Assembly: GCF_902859735.1 (NCBI RefSeq)
Contig: NZ_CADIJY010000002.1
Span: 1-64,000 of the forward strand
Direction of reading: 5' to 3'
DNA from: Achromobacter aegrifaciens
GTDB lineage: Bacteria; Pseudomonadota; Gammaproteobacteria; Burkholderiales; Burkholderiaceae_B
DNA: 64,000 bases
The position numbers and the translations under genes were made by a program. Below, piece by piece: positions 18,314-27,171 of this stretch. Every line of letters starts with the position of its first letter. The stretch's first letter is position 1. Below the pieces are notes generated by a model. The model saw only the letters and a program-made list of their open reading frames with translations. It was not told where the DNA came from and searched no databases.

Positions 18314-19861
18314 ATGGCCAGATCCGTATTCCGCCTGGGCGGCATGTGGCGGTTGTTGCGGCGGCTCAATCGCGGCGACGCGACCCTGTCGGAACGTACG
18401 CTATCCATCAGCCCGGCCGTTTGGCCGCTGTACGGTTTCATGGCGCGCATACGCAGCCGCATCATGACCGTACGCCAATCCAGCATCGAAATCGCGCTGA
18501 ACGCCGCGCGCACGCAGTTCCAGGCGGGCCATTGTTCGATCCTGGCACAGGAGCAGGCGCGGGCCGCGGAAGCGCTCGCGGCCAGCGGCGCGCAAATCGC
18601 CGCGTTGTCGACGTCAACCTCCACCCATGCGCGCGAGATTGCCGAGGTGTCAGGGCAAAATCTGCACGCGGCGCAGCAGGCGCTGGCCGAACTGTCCGAC
18701 GTCAAGGCGCGGGTGGAGCGCATGACGCGGGAGATGGCTTCATTCACCGAGGTGGTCGGTCAACTGACAGACCGCGCCCACTCCGTTGGCGACATCAGCA
18801 AGCTGATCAAGGAGATCGCCTTGCAGACTCAACTCCTGGCCTTGAACGCCGGGGTCGAGGCGGCCCGGGCGGGGGATGCGGGGCGGGGATTCGCCGTGGT
18901 CGCCAGCGAGGTCGGGCGGCTGGCCGAGCGTGTGAACTCGGCTACCAGCGATATCGGCCGGCATACCGCCGAAATGTTGGAGCTGGTGGAGACGACCCAG
19001 CATCAGACCGGCACATTGCGCGAGGACGTCAACGCGTCCGGCGCAGTGCTGGATCGGACATGCTCCGGCTTTGAGCGTTTCGTGCGGGATTTCGACAGCA
19101 TGAACCGCCAGGTCGGCGACGTTGTCCAGGCCATAGGCGAGGTGGACTCCACCAACCACGGTATGAGCGAGGAGGTGGGGCGGATAGCGGCGTTGAGCGC
19201 CGACGTGCTGAATCGCGTCGGCAACATGTCCAGCGAAATCGACCGCATCCGTCGCCAGACGGAGAGCGTGCAGGAGGTACTGGCCGACATGCGCACCGGC
19301 AATACCGCCTTCGACGGCCTGTCCCAGGCTGTCGAAGCCTTCCGCGACGCCGCTGTCAACCTTCTGGAAGACGCCAGAAGCCGTGGTGCCGATGTGTTCG
19401 ACCGCCATTACCGGCGCATTCCCGGCAGCGACCCTGCGCGCTACCACACCAGTTACGACCGGCAGATCGATGAGACCGTGACGCAGTTGCTTGATAGCGT
19501 GCTGGATGGCGTGCCGGGCGGGATCTACACGATCCTGGTGGACGGCCGGGGTTACGCGCCGGCCCACAATCGCCGCTTTTCGCAAGCGCCTACCGGGGAT
19601 CCGAAGCAGGACATCCTGCGAGTGCGCAACAAGCGCATCTTCGATGATCCGGTGGGCTTGCGCCTGGCGACCAATACCGGCGGGATGCTGCTGCAGACCT
19701 ATTCCCGCGATACGGGCGAAATCGTCAATGACATTTCCATCCCGGTCTATCTGGGGTCGGAACATTGGGGCGCGGTGCGGATCGGCCTGGACTTCAACCG
19801 CTTCCAGGCGGCGGCCGGAGAGGGCGAGGCAGACCGGCTGGCGGTCGCCACAGGCCACTGA
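18314..19861 (+). CDS. Soluble MCP-like receptor with C-terminal Cache/PAS-like sensor
   Basis: 515 residues from the ATG at 18314 with a perfect AAGGAG seven bases before it; a TTG at 18308 is in frame but too close. No transmembrane helix or signal peptide is visible. Residues about 100-330 are coiled-coil signalling domain with a divergent tip ([20 protein letters not shown], about 168-187). Residues about 380-495 form a globular domain ([46 protein letters not shown]), resembling a C-terminal module I recall from other proteobacterial MCP-like proteins. The sensor thus follows the signalling part. It has no pentapeptide and may sense a cytoplasmic signal. It stands alone between the che operon and flhB. 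Confidence 0.85.
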   Translation: MARSVFRLGGMWRLLRRLNRGDATLSERTLSISPAVWPLYGFMARIRSRIMTVRQSSIEIALNAARTQFQAGHCSILAQEQARAAEALAASGAQIAALSTSTSTHAREIAEVSGQNLHAAQQALAELSDVKARVERMTREMASFTEVVGQLTDRAHSVGDISKLIKEIALQTQLLALNAGVEAARAGDAGRGFAVVASEVGRLAERVNSATSDIGRHTAEMLELVETTQHQTGTLREDVNASGAVLDRTCSGFERFVRDFDSMNRQVGDVVQAIGEVDSTNHGMSEEVGRIAALSADVLNRVGNMSSEIDRIRRQTESVQEVLADMRTGNTAFDGLSQAVEAFRDAAVNLLEDARSRGADVFDRHYRRIPGSDPARYHTSYDRQIDETVTQLLDSVLDGVPGGIYTILVDGRGYAPAHNRRFSQAPTGDPKQDILRVRNKRIFDDPVGLRLATNTGGMLLQTYSRDTGEIVNDISIPVYLGSEHWGAVRIGLDFNRFQAAAGEGEADRLAVATGH

Positions 19862-19949
19862 CGTGGCTGGCCTGCCCGGGCCTGAGGGCGTTCCGGGCGG
19901 GCCTGGAGCGCGCCGCCTGAAACGCATCCGGGAATAGCGCCGCTTTCCC

Positions 19950-19970
19950 CCCGTTTCTTGGCTTATCGCC
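19950..19970 (+). promoter_or_regulatory. Candidate activator (FlhDC-like) site upstream of flhB
   Basis: CCCGTTTCTTGGCTTATCGCC, about 80 bp before the flhB ATG, resembles the motif in the flgA-flgB (27945) and fliF-fliE (58476 and 58570) regions. Assignment to FlhDC is inferred from its presence at expected middle-class operons. Confidence 0.4.
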
Positions 19971-20047
19971 AGACCCCGGGGCCTCCTAGAATCTCGGCGG
20001 GCAGCTCGTAATTCCAGAATCCGCGAGCCGCAACGACACCGCAGAGC

Positions 20048-21202
20048 ATGGCCGAAGAAAGCGACCTCGAAAAAACCGAAGCCGCCTCTCCCAGGCGCCT
20101 GGAAAAGGCGCGCGAGGAGGGGCAGATTGCGCGTTCCCGCGAGTTGGGAACGTTCATGATGCTGGCGGCGGGCGTGGGCGCCATCTGGGTGGGCGGCAGC
20201 TCGCTCTATCGGACCCTGAGCGGCGTGTTGCGCAACGGCCTGGCGTTCGATCAGCGCATCGTTCTCGATCCCGGCGTGATGGTCGAGCGTGCGGTGGAGG
20301 GTTTCGGCCAGGCCCTGCTGGTGCTGTTGCCGATTTTCGGGCTGTTGGCTGTCATCGCCGTGTTGTCCAGCGTGCTTTTGGGCGGCATCGTCATCTCGGG
20401 CAAGCCCCTGCAGTTCAATTTCTCCAAGCTCAGCCCCATTTCCGGGGTGAAGCGGATGTTCTCGTCACAGACGGTGGTGGAGCTCATCAAGGCGCTGGCC
20501 AAGGCCGCGCTGGTCGGCGGCGTGGCGGTCTGGGTCATCTGGCGCTACCACGACGACATGCTCAGCCTGATGCACGTGGCGCCGTCGGCGGCGCTGATCA
20601 AGGCGCTGACGCTGGTGGCGATGTGCTGCGCCTTCATCGTGGCGTCGCTGATGATCATCGTCATGCTGGACGTGCCGTGGCAGATCTGGAGCCACCTGAA
20701 GAAGCTGCGCATGTCCAAGGAAGACGTGCGCCAGGAACACAAGGAAAGCGAAGGCGACCCTCACGTGAAGGCGCGCATCCGGCAGCAGCAGCGCCAGGCG
20801 GCGCGCCGCCGCATGATGGCAGAGGTGCCGAAGGCGGACGTGGTGGTCACCAACCCCACGCACTACGCCGTGGCCCTGAAGTACGACGAGGAAAAGAGCG
20901 GCGCACCGCGGGTGCTGGCCAAGGGTACGGGCCTGATCGCAGCCAAGATCCGCGAGCTTGCCGCCGAGAACCGCATCCCCACATTGGAAGCGCCGCCCTT
21001 GGCGCGCGCATTGCATCAACACGTGGAGCTTGGGCAGGAAATCCCGTCCGAACTCTACACCGCGGTGGCAGAAGTGCTGGCGTGGGTCTTCCAGCTGCGC
21101 TCCTGGCGGGCCGGTTGGGGCGCCGAGCCGACGGCCCCGACCCGGTTGCCCGTGCCGGTCGAGCTGGACCCGCAAGCCAAAACCGCAGCACAAGGAGCTT
21201 AA
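20048..21202 (+). CDS. flhB: Flagellar export gate protein and specificity switch FlhB
   Basis: 384 residues. The N-terminal signature is AEESDLEKTEAASPRRLEKAREEGQIARS in segments, followed by four membrane helices (to about 210) and a charged linker. The autocleavage motif NPTH is at N269-P270, the same numbering as in Escherichia coli. Cleavage switches export from rod/hook to filament substrates under FliK control. It is 3 bp upstream of flhA. Confidence 0.97.
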   Translation: MAEESDLEKTEAASPRRLEKAREEGQIARSRELGTFMMLAAGVGAIWVGGSSLYRTLSGVLRNGLAFDQRIVLDPGVMVERAVEGFGQALLVLLPIFGLLAVIAVLSSVLLGGIVISGKPLQFNFSKLSPISGVKRMFSSQTVVELIKALAKAALVGGVAVWVIWRYHDDMLSLMHVAPSAALIKALTLVAMCCAFIVASLMIIVMLDVPWQIWSHLKKLRMSKEDVRQEHKESEGDPHVKARIRQQQRQAARRRMMAEVPKADVVVTNPTHYAVALKYDEEKSGAPRVLAKGTGLIAAKIRELAAENRIPTLEAPPLARALHQHVELGQEIPSELYTAVAEVLAWVFQLRSWRAGWGAEPTAPTRLPVPVELDPQAKTAAQGA

Positions 21203-21205
21203 GGA

Positions 21206-23326
21206 ATGAGCGCTTTGCTCACCATGTTGAAAAGTAACGGGGCCACGCATGCGCGGCTGCTGGCAGGGCCCATCCTGATCGTGATGGTGCTGGGCATGAT
21301 GGTTTTGCCCCTGCCCACGTTCCTGCTCGACCTGCTGTTCACCTTCAACATCGCGTTGTCCGTGATGATCCTGCTGGTGGCCATGTTTACGCGCAAGCCG
21401 CTGGATTTCGCGGCATTTCCGGCCGTGCTGCTGTTCGCCACGCTGCTGCGCCTGTCGTTGAACGTCGCTTCCACCCGCGTGGTGCTGCTCCATGGCCACA
21501 CCGGGCCCGACGCCGCGGGCAAGGTCATCGAGGCCTTCGGCCACTTCCTGGTCGGCGGCAACTTCGCCGTGGGGATCATCGTCTTCGTGATCCTGACCAT
21601 CATCAACTTCATCGTCATCACCAAGGGCGCGGGCCGTATCGCCGAAGTGGGCGCGCGCTTCACCCTGGACGCGATGCCGGGCAAGCAGATGGCGATCGAC
21701 GCGGACCTGAACGCGGGCCTGATCGGCGAAGACGAGGCGCGCAAGCGCCGCGCGGAAGTCTCCCAGGAATCCGACTTCTTCGGCTCGATGGACGGCGCCA
21801 GCAAGTTTGTGCGCGGCGACGCCATCGCCGGCCTACTGATCATGGCGATCAACATCATCGGCGGCTTGATCGTGGGCGTCGCCCAGCATGACATGTCGAT
21901 GGGTGATTCGGCACGCGTTTACACGCTGCTGACCATCGGCGACGGCCTGGTGGCCCAGATCCCGGCGCTGGTGATCTCGACCGCGGCGGGCGTGGTGGTG
22001 TCGCGGGTATCCACCGACCAGGACATCGGCCAGCAGATTCTCAGCCAGCTGTTCTCCAACCCCAGCGTGCTGTTCCTGACCGCCGGTATCGTCGGCATCA
22101 TGGGCCTGATCCCCAATATGCCGCACGTTGCATTCCTGACCCTGGCCGGCGCGCTGGCCTGGGGCGGCTGGATGCTGTACAAGCGACAAACCGCGGCAGC
22201 GGCCGCGGCGGCCGAGGTGCCGCCACAGGCGATTACGCAGGCGCAGGCCGCGGCGGCCGAGGCCAGTTGGGACGACGTGTCCATGGTGGACCAGCTAGGC
22301 CTTGAGGTCGGCTACCGCCTGATCCCGCTGGTGGACCACGCCCAGAATGGTGAACTGCTGCACCGCATTCGCAGCCTGCGCAAGAAATTCGCGCAGGACG
22401 TAGGCTTTTTGCCCCCGGTCGTGCATATCCGCGACAACCTGGAGCTCAAGCCCAACGATTACCGCATCCTGCTGTCCGGCGTGGAGGTCGGTCACGGCGT
22501 CGCCATGCCTGGCCAGTGGCTGGCCATCGACCCGGGCGGCGTGACTGTGCAGATCAAGGGCACGCCCACGACCGATCCCGCCTTCGGCTTGCCGGCGCTG
22601 TGGATCGACGGCAGTTTGCGCGATCAGGCGCAGGTGGCGGGCTATACGGTGGTCGATGCAGGTACCGTGGTCGCTACCCATCTGAATCACCTGATGCATC
22701 GTCACGGTTCCAATCTGCTGGGCCGCCAGGAAGTGCAGCAATTGTTGGACCGCATTGGACGCGATGCGCCCAAGCTGGTCGAAGATCTGGTGCCCAAGAC
22801 CCTGTCGCTCACGGCATTGCAGAAGGTATTGCAGGGCCTGCTGTCGGAAGAGGTGCCGATCCGCGATATGCGCACCATCATCGACACCTTGTCCGAGCAC
22901 GGTCCGCGCCTGGCGGCGCTGGCCGCGGGTACGGGCAGCCAGCCCGACATCAACGAACTGATCGCGCTGACGCGCCGTTCGCTGGGCCGCGCCATCACCC
23001 AGCAATGGTTCCCTGGAGAGGGCGAGCTGCGGGTGATTGGCCTGGACGTGAAGCTTGAGCGTGTGCTTTCGCAGGCGATGACGACCAGCGGCGGCCTGGA
23101 ACCCGGGCTGGCAGATACCTTGCTGCGCGAAGCGCAGGCTGCGGTCGAACGCCAGGAATCGCAGGGCAACGCGCCGGTGCTGCTGGTGTCTCCGGTCTTG
23201 CGTGCGCCTTTGTCGCGCTTCCTGCGGCACCATCTGCCGCAGCTGGGCGTGTTGTCGAATACGGAAATACCCGATGAGCGCATGGTGCGTGTGACCGCGC
23301 TGATCGGCGGAGGTAATGGGGCATGA
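21206..23326 (+). CDS. flhA: Flagellar type III export gate protein FlhA
   Basis: 706 residues, near the usual 690-700. About eight N-terminal membrane helices include the conserved cytoplasmic FHIPEP-type loop region (DAMPGKQMAIDADLNAGLI, EARKRRAEVSQESDFFGSMDG). The large cytoplasmic domain from about 330 binds chaperone-substrate complexes. A strong AAGGA ribosome site precedes the ATG. The stop overlaps the flhF start (ATGA), implying translational coupling. Confidence 0.97.
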   Translation: MSALLTMLKSNGATHARLLAGPILIVMVLGMMVLPLPTFLLDLLFTFNIALSVMILLVAMFTRKPLDFAAFPAVLLFATLLRLSLNVASTRVVLLHGHTGPDAAGKVIEAFGHFLVGGNFAVGIIVFVILTIINFIVITKGAGRIAEVGARFTLDAMPGKQMAIDADLNAGLIGEDEARKRRAEVSQESDFFGSMDGASKFVRGDAIAGLLIMAINIIGGLIVGVAQHDMSMGDSARVYTLLTIGDGLVAQIPALVISTAAGVVVSRVSTDQDIGQQILSQLFSNPSVLFLTAGIVGIMGLIPNMPHVAFLTLAGALAWGGWMLYKRQTAAAAAAAEVPPQAITQAQAAAAEASWDDVSMVDQLGLEVGYRLIPLVDHAQNGELLHRIRSLRKKFAQDVGFLPPVVHIRDNLELKPNDYRILLSGVEVGHGVAMPGQWLAIDPGGVTVQIKGTPTTDPAFGLPALWIDGSLRDQAQVAGYTVVDAGTVVATHLNHLMHRHGSNLLGRQEVQQLLDRIGRDAPKLVEDLVPKTLSLTALQKVLQGLLSEEVPIRDMRTIIDTLSEHGPRLAALAAGTGSQPDINELIALTRRSLGRAITQQWFPGEGELRVIGLDVKLERVLSQAMTTSGGLEPGLADTLLREAQAAVERQESQGNAPVLLVSPVLRAPLSRFLRHHLPQLGVLSNTEIPDERMVRVTALIGGGNGA

Positions 23327-26130
23327 AGATAAGCCGATTTTTTGGGGCGAATAGCCGCGATGTGATGCGCCAGGTCCGGCAGGTGCTGGGCCCGGACGCG
23401 CTGATCGTGTCGAACCGCAGCGTCGATGGCGGTGTGGAGGTGCTGGCCACCGTCGAAGGCGCTTTTGACGATGCCGGCCATGAGGCCGAGCCGCGCCAGG
23501 ACGCCGCGCCCGTCCGGCCGCCCGAAGCGCCGCCGCCTGCGGGCATGCGCTTCGATCTGCCTGAGCAGGCAGGGCGCGCGTCCACGCCTGTGATGCCGCC
23601 GGGCGGATATGCGGCGCCGTCGCGTTCGATCGCCGCATACCAGACCGCTTACGCTTCTTCGACACAGCCTGAAGATGAGACGCCCCAGGTTGCTCCGATA
23701 GCGCCCCAGCCGGTGGCGCCCGTGCGGGTTGAATTGCCATCGCTGCCGCCGTTGCGCCAGGTCCCCACAGATCAGTCCGCTGCATCCGCTGCCGCGCCTG
23801 GCGCTCCTGCAGCCGCATCCGCATATGCTGCCGCGCCGGCAGGGTTGGTCCCGGCGGCGCCTGTAGCCTATGCGGGCCAGCCGGCAAGCGCGGCTCCAGC
23901 GCCTGCGGCCTATACGCCGTCCACGCCCCAACCGGCACCCGCGCCTGCCATGGCCCGCATGCCGGACGCGCCGTTGCGTCAGCCGCCGGTTTTGCCGCCT
24001 GCGGCGATGCCGGCCGACGCCGCAGCCGGACTGCAGGACGCCATCAGCGCGCTGCGCGGCGCTTTGGAAAGCCGCATGGATGGCCTGCTCTGGGGCGGCC
24101 GCCAAGGGCCAGGTCGGGAACCCGCGGGCGCGGCTCTGTTCCGCAGCCTGCTGGATGCGGGGTTCAGCACCAAGCTGGTGCGCACGCTGGTGGAGCGCCT
24201 GCCGGAAGGAATGACGCCGGAAGCGGCGCTGAGCTGGGCCCGCAACGAACTGGTGACCCACCTGCCCGTGCTGCGTTCCGAGGATGAGTTCCTGGCTGGC
24301 GGCGTATATGCCCTGGTCGGTCCGACCGGTGTGGGCAAGACGACCACGCTGGCCAAGCTGGCCGCACGCTGCGTGGCGCGCGAGGGCCGCGAGCAGGTCG
24401 CGATGCTGACCACCGACAATTTCCGGATCGGCGCGCTGGAACAGCTGCAGATCTACGGACGCCTGATGGGCGTGCCCGCCCACTCCGTGCGCGACGCGGG
24501 CGAGTTGCGCCGCATCCTGGCCGAATTGGGCAGCCGCAAGATCGTGCTGATCGATACCACCGGCATCAGCCAGCGCGATCGCCAGGTGGCGGAACAGGCA
24601 GCCATGCTGTGCAATGCGGGCAAACCCGTGCGCCGGCTACTGGTGCTCAACGCGGCCAGTCAAGGCGACACGCTGGATGAAGTGGCGCATGCGTATCGCA
24701 ATGGCGTGGGCGAGGATGTCGCCGGTTGCATCATTACCAAGCTGGACGAAGCTACGCGCCTGGGCGCGGCGCTGGATACGGCCATCCGTCATCGCTTGCC
24801 CATCCATTACATGTCGGTCGGGCAGAAAGTGCCGGAACACATGGAGCTGGCCCGCGCCGACGTGCTGATCGACCGCGCCTTCTCGATGGTCGAGCGCGCC
24901 CGCGCGCTGTACACCCCTAGCGAGGCAGACCTCGCTACGCTGGTGTCCGCGTCGCGGGAGCCGGAAAGCGTGGATCCAGCTCGCAAGCGGCAGTTGTTGG
25001 CGTCCGCCATCCTGCGTCCACAAGGCGGCGCGGGGTCCATCGAGGCCGCGCAGAACCTGGACGACGCGATCACCTGGCTGGAAAGCGATCCCGCCTGCGT
25101 GCAGGCTCGCGCATCCTGGCGCGGCTATGTCGGCGACAGTTCGGGCGCGGGCGTAGCCGCCTTGGGCGATGACCCCTTGGCGATGGTGCGTCGAGAGTTT
25201 TCCGCGGTTTGCGGACGGCACCTGCTTGCCATGCACGGCAAAACCGCCATGAAGGGGGAGGGCCTCCCGGGCGGGGCCTTGCTGGGCACGCTGCTGATGA
25301 GTGATCGGGGCACGGCTTTGGCGGCACCGGCGCAGCAATTGGTGCTGCCGCACGGCCTGTTGTCCTCCTTTGCGCCAGCGGCGCCGGCGCAGCCGGACGC
25401 GGCCCTGGCGCTACAGGCGCGAGTGGCCTGGCTGGCCGAGAAACTGGCGCGCGTCCCGGTCGTACACATGCTGGAAACCGGTACTTCCGCCTTGTGGCCA
25501 GCTTTGAACGAGCAGGGCGTTGCCTGGGTTGCGCGCAGCGCTGGCGGGCAGCGCGTCATCCAGGATGACTGCCCGACCAATCTGAATGCCGTGGGCAAGA
25601 GCGTGGGCTATCTGCCCGTCGGCCAACCTGGCGACATGCCGGGGCTGCACAGCGTCCAGGGCAGCAAGCGCGTGCCCCTGGCGTTGTGGGCCTCAGGTAC
25701 GGAAGTGATCGTGCCGGGCCGCAACGGTGGCGAGCCCGTCCGGCTGGTCTGCGCCCGGCTGATCGACACGGTCAGTGGTGAGGTGGCCGGACAGTTGTTC
25801 GGCATGACCAATCTGCCCGCGTCCCAAGCGGATGCCGCCACCGTGGCGCGCTGGCTGGTGCTGCAGGATGAGGCCAAGGCGGGGTTCCGCTATATGGCGA
25901 ATGCGTGGCAGGCTTTGCCGGCGGTGGACGGCGCTCATGCCTTGGCGCGCCAATCGCTAATGGCCGGCCAGATGGGCGCGGCATGCTGGCAGCTGGCGCA
26001 TACGCCGGCAGCGGAAGTGCTGCGCGGCCCCCTGTCGGGCATCATGGGAACGGATCGCAAGCTGTCCGGGCGCATGTTGCCGGTGGCTTTGCTGAAGATG
26101 TATGCGATGTTGGAAATGACGGCGGGGTGA
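23323..26130 (+). CDS. flhF: SRP-type GTPase FlhF with unusual C-terminal extension
   Basis: 935 residues, about twice the usual FlhF (roughly 370-500). Residues 1-47 are the FlhF N-terminal domain (MKISRFFGANSRDVMRQVRQ). Residues about 50-230 are an Ala/Pro-rich linker. The NG GTPase domain follows (about 240-545), with the P loop GPTGVGKT at 333-340, DTTGISQRD, and TKLDEATRLGAA. Residues about 550-935 form an extra region I do not recognise, predicted soluble, with no membrane helix. FlhF guides flagellum placement and number in many bacteria. No flhG follows; flgN is convergent 107 bp away. Confidence 0.93.
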   Translation: MKISRFFGANSRDVMRQVRQVLGPDALIVSNRSVDGGVEVLATVEGAFDDAGHEAEPRQDAAPVRPPEAPPPAGMRFDLPEQAGRASTPVMPPGGYAAPSRSIAAYQTAYASSTQPEDETPQVAPIAPQPVAPVRVELPSLPPLRQVPTDQSAASAAAPGAPAAASAYAAAPAGLVPAAPVAYAGQPASAAPAPAAYTPSTPQPAPAPAMARMPDAPLRQPPVLPPAAMPADAAAGLQDAISALRGALESRMDGLLWGGRQGPGREPAGAALFRSLLDAGFSTKLVRTLVERLPEGMTPEAALSWARNELVTHLPVLRSEDEFLAGGVYALVGPTGVGKTTTLAKLAARCVAREGREQVAMLTTDNFRIGALEQLQIYGRLMGVPAHSVRDAGELRRILAELGSRKIVLIDTTGISQRDRQVAEQAAMLCNAGKPVRRLLVLNAASQGDTLDEVAHAYRNGVGEDVAGCIITKLDEATRLGAALDTAIRHRLPIHYMSVGQKVPEHMELARADVLIDRAFSMVERARALYTPSEADLATLVSASREPESVDPARKRQLLASAILRPQGGAGSIEAAQNLDDAITWLESDPACVQARASWRGYVGDSSGAGVAALGDDPLAMVRREFSAVCGRHLLAMHGKTAMKGEGLPGGALLGTLLMSDRGTALAAPAQQLVLPHGLLSSFAPAAPAQPDAALALQARVAWLAEKLARVPVVHMLETGTSALWPALNEQGVAWVARSAGGQRVIQDDCPTNLNAVGKSVGYLPVGQPGDMPGLHSVQGSKRVPLALWASGTEVIVPGRNGGEPVRLVCARLIDTVSGEVAGQLFGMTNLPASQADAATVARWLVLQDEAKAGFRYMANAWQALPAVDGAHALARQSLMAGQMGAACWQLAHTPAAEVLRGPLSGIMGTDRKLSGRMLPVALLKMYAMLEMTAG

Positions 26131-26196
26131 CGACGGCCGTTGTTGCAGTGGCTTTGCGCAAATATGTGATGGGTTGCGCTCGATAGCGAGGTGGGA

Positions 26197-26222
26197 TCTT
26201 GCGCGCGAACTGGCGCGCTTTA
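26197..26222. terminator. Weak hairpin between convergent flhF and flgN
   Basis: GCGCGC / GCGCGC with a 6-base loop (26201-26218), followed by TTTA on the plus strand. The stem is short and the flanks are poor, so termination here is uncertain. Confidence 0.3.
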
Positions 26223-26237
26223 CCCATCCAGCCAGGT

Positions 26238-26723
26238 TCAACCAGCCACGATGGGCTTGCGGCCCGGGCCGCTGCGTGCGCCACGCCCGCGGGCGTCGTA
26301 AGTGGACACGGTGCCACCCGCCGCGCCCAAGCCGCGCAGGGCGTCCAGCGACTGCTGCGTGTAGCGCAGATGCACGTCGATGAGCGCGCCGTTGCGCAGG
26401 TTGATTTCGTTGGCGGATGCCGATTTGCTGAGCAAAGCCTGCCAGACGCCGGACAGTTGCGGGTGCAGAACAGCCGCCTGCTCGGTGCCGGTGTGCCCGG
26501 CGGGCAGGCCAATTTCCGCGAGCAGGGAGTCCCGGACCTGGCTCAGGTCCACAAGCTTGCGGGCGACGTCGCCCTTGCGCTCGGTGATTTCCTGCAGTGT
26601 GCCGACGCTTCCCAAGCCCACCAGCACCTCGGTCTCTTCTTCCAGAATGGCGGAGAACTCGGTGATCAGGGCATCTTCCTGGCGCATGCAGGATTGCAGG
26701 GATTCGACGGTGCTCATGGTCAT
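26238..26723 (-). CDS. flgN: Export chaperone for hook-filament junction proteins FlgN
   Basis: 161 residues, mostly helical, with the FlgN-like N terminus ESLQSCMRQEDALITEFSAILEEETEVL and LTERKGDVARKLVDLSQVRD-type core (here ITERKGDVARKL). FlgN holds FlgK and FlgL for export. The start may be the ATG at 26723 or the one at 26717; neither has a strong ribosome site. It follows flgM by 25 bp, forming the classic flgAMN order. The C terminus is basic and Gly-rich. Confidence 0.9.
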   Translation of the reverse strand: MTMSTVESLQSCMRQEDALITEFSAILEEETEVLVGLGSVGTLQEITERKGDVARKLVDLSQVRDSLLAEIGLPAGHTGTEQAAVLHPQLSGVWQALLSKSASANEINLRNGALIDVHLRYTQQSLDALRGLGAAGGTVSTYDARGRGARSGPGRKPIVAG

Positions 26724-26748
26724 GCTGTTGGACTCGGGAGATTCGGGG

Positions 26749-27042
26749 TTACTTCAGCAAATCGCGGGCGCTGGCAATCAGACTGTCCGCGATGCGGCCG
26801 GTGTCGATCTTCAACTGACCCGATGCGATTGCCGCACGGATGGCGGCGACGCGTTCAACGTTGATGTCATTGGAGCCGTCCTGCAGCGCCAACAGTTTGC
26901 GCGACGCCGAGCTCAGCGCCACCTGCGAGCTGCTGGAGCCGCTGGCGCTACTGGCGCCATAGGCCTGGGCAACCGCCGAGTCGGCGCGGGGCGCGACGGC
27001 GTCAGCCGATAGGGGGCGGTTGGTGGTCGAATTGATCTTCAA
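26749..27042 (-). CDS. flgM: Anti-sigma-28 factor FlgM
   Basis: 97 residues. The C-terminal half VALSSASRKLLALQ, VERVAAIRAAIASGQLKID and RIADSLIASARDLL is the FliA-binding region; the N-terminal half is Ser/Ala-rich and likely disordered, as needed for export. The start is a TTG at 27042 with GGAG six bases upstream. It inhibits FliA until secreted through the finished hook. A strong sigma-28 promoter lies upstream, giving the usual feedback. Confidence 0.92.
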   Translation of the reverse strand: MKINSTTNRPLSADAVAPRADSAVAQAYGASSASGSSSSQVALSSASRKLLALQDGSNDINVERVAAIRAAIASGQLKIDTGRIADSLIASARDLLK

Positions 27043-27102
27043 GATTTTCTCCGCAGGGCGTCCTGGGTCGGTTGTGCGACGGTTTCGCCTACTTATGCCT
27101 CA

Positions 27103-27129
27103 GTAACGGCAGGGCCGGACGGAACTTTA
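27103..27129 (-). promoter_or_regulatory. Sigma-28 promoter of flgMN
   Basis: On the minus strand the element is TAAA-N15-GCCGTTAC, seven of eight bases of the -10 consensus with exact spacing. It sits between flgA and flgM, with a leader of about 55 nt. Confidence 0.8.
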
Positions 27130-27171
27130 GGGGCAGGCGGCGTGTTGGTGCAATGCGACATGTAACAACAA

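Noticed and set aside
22295-24483. Overlapping minus-strand open frames opposite flhA and flhF
   Set aside because: Shadow frames of the Ala/Pro-rich flhF linker and flhA; low-complexity Arg/His content.
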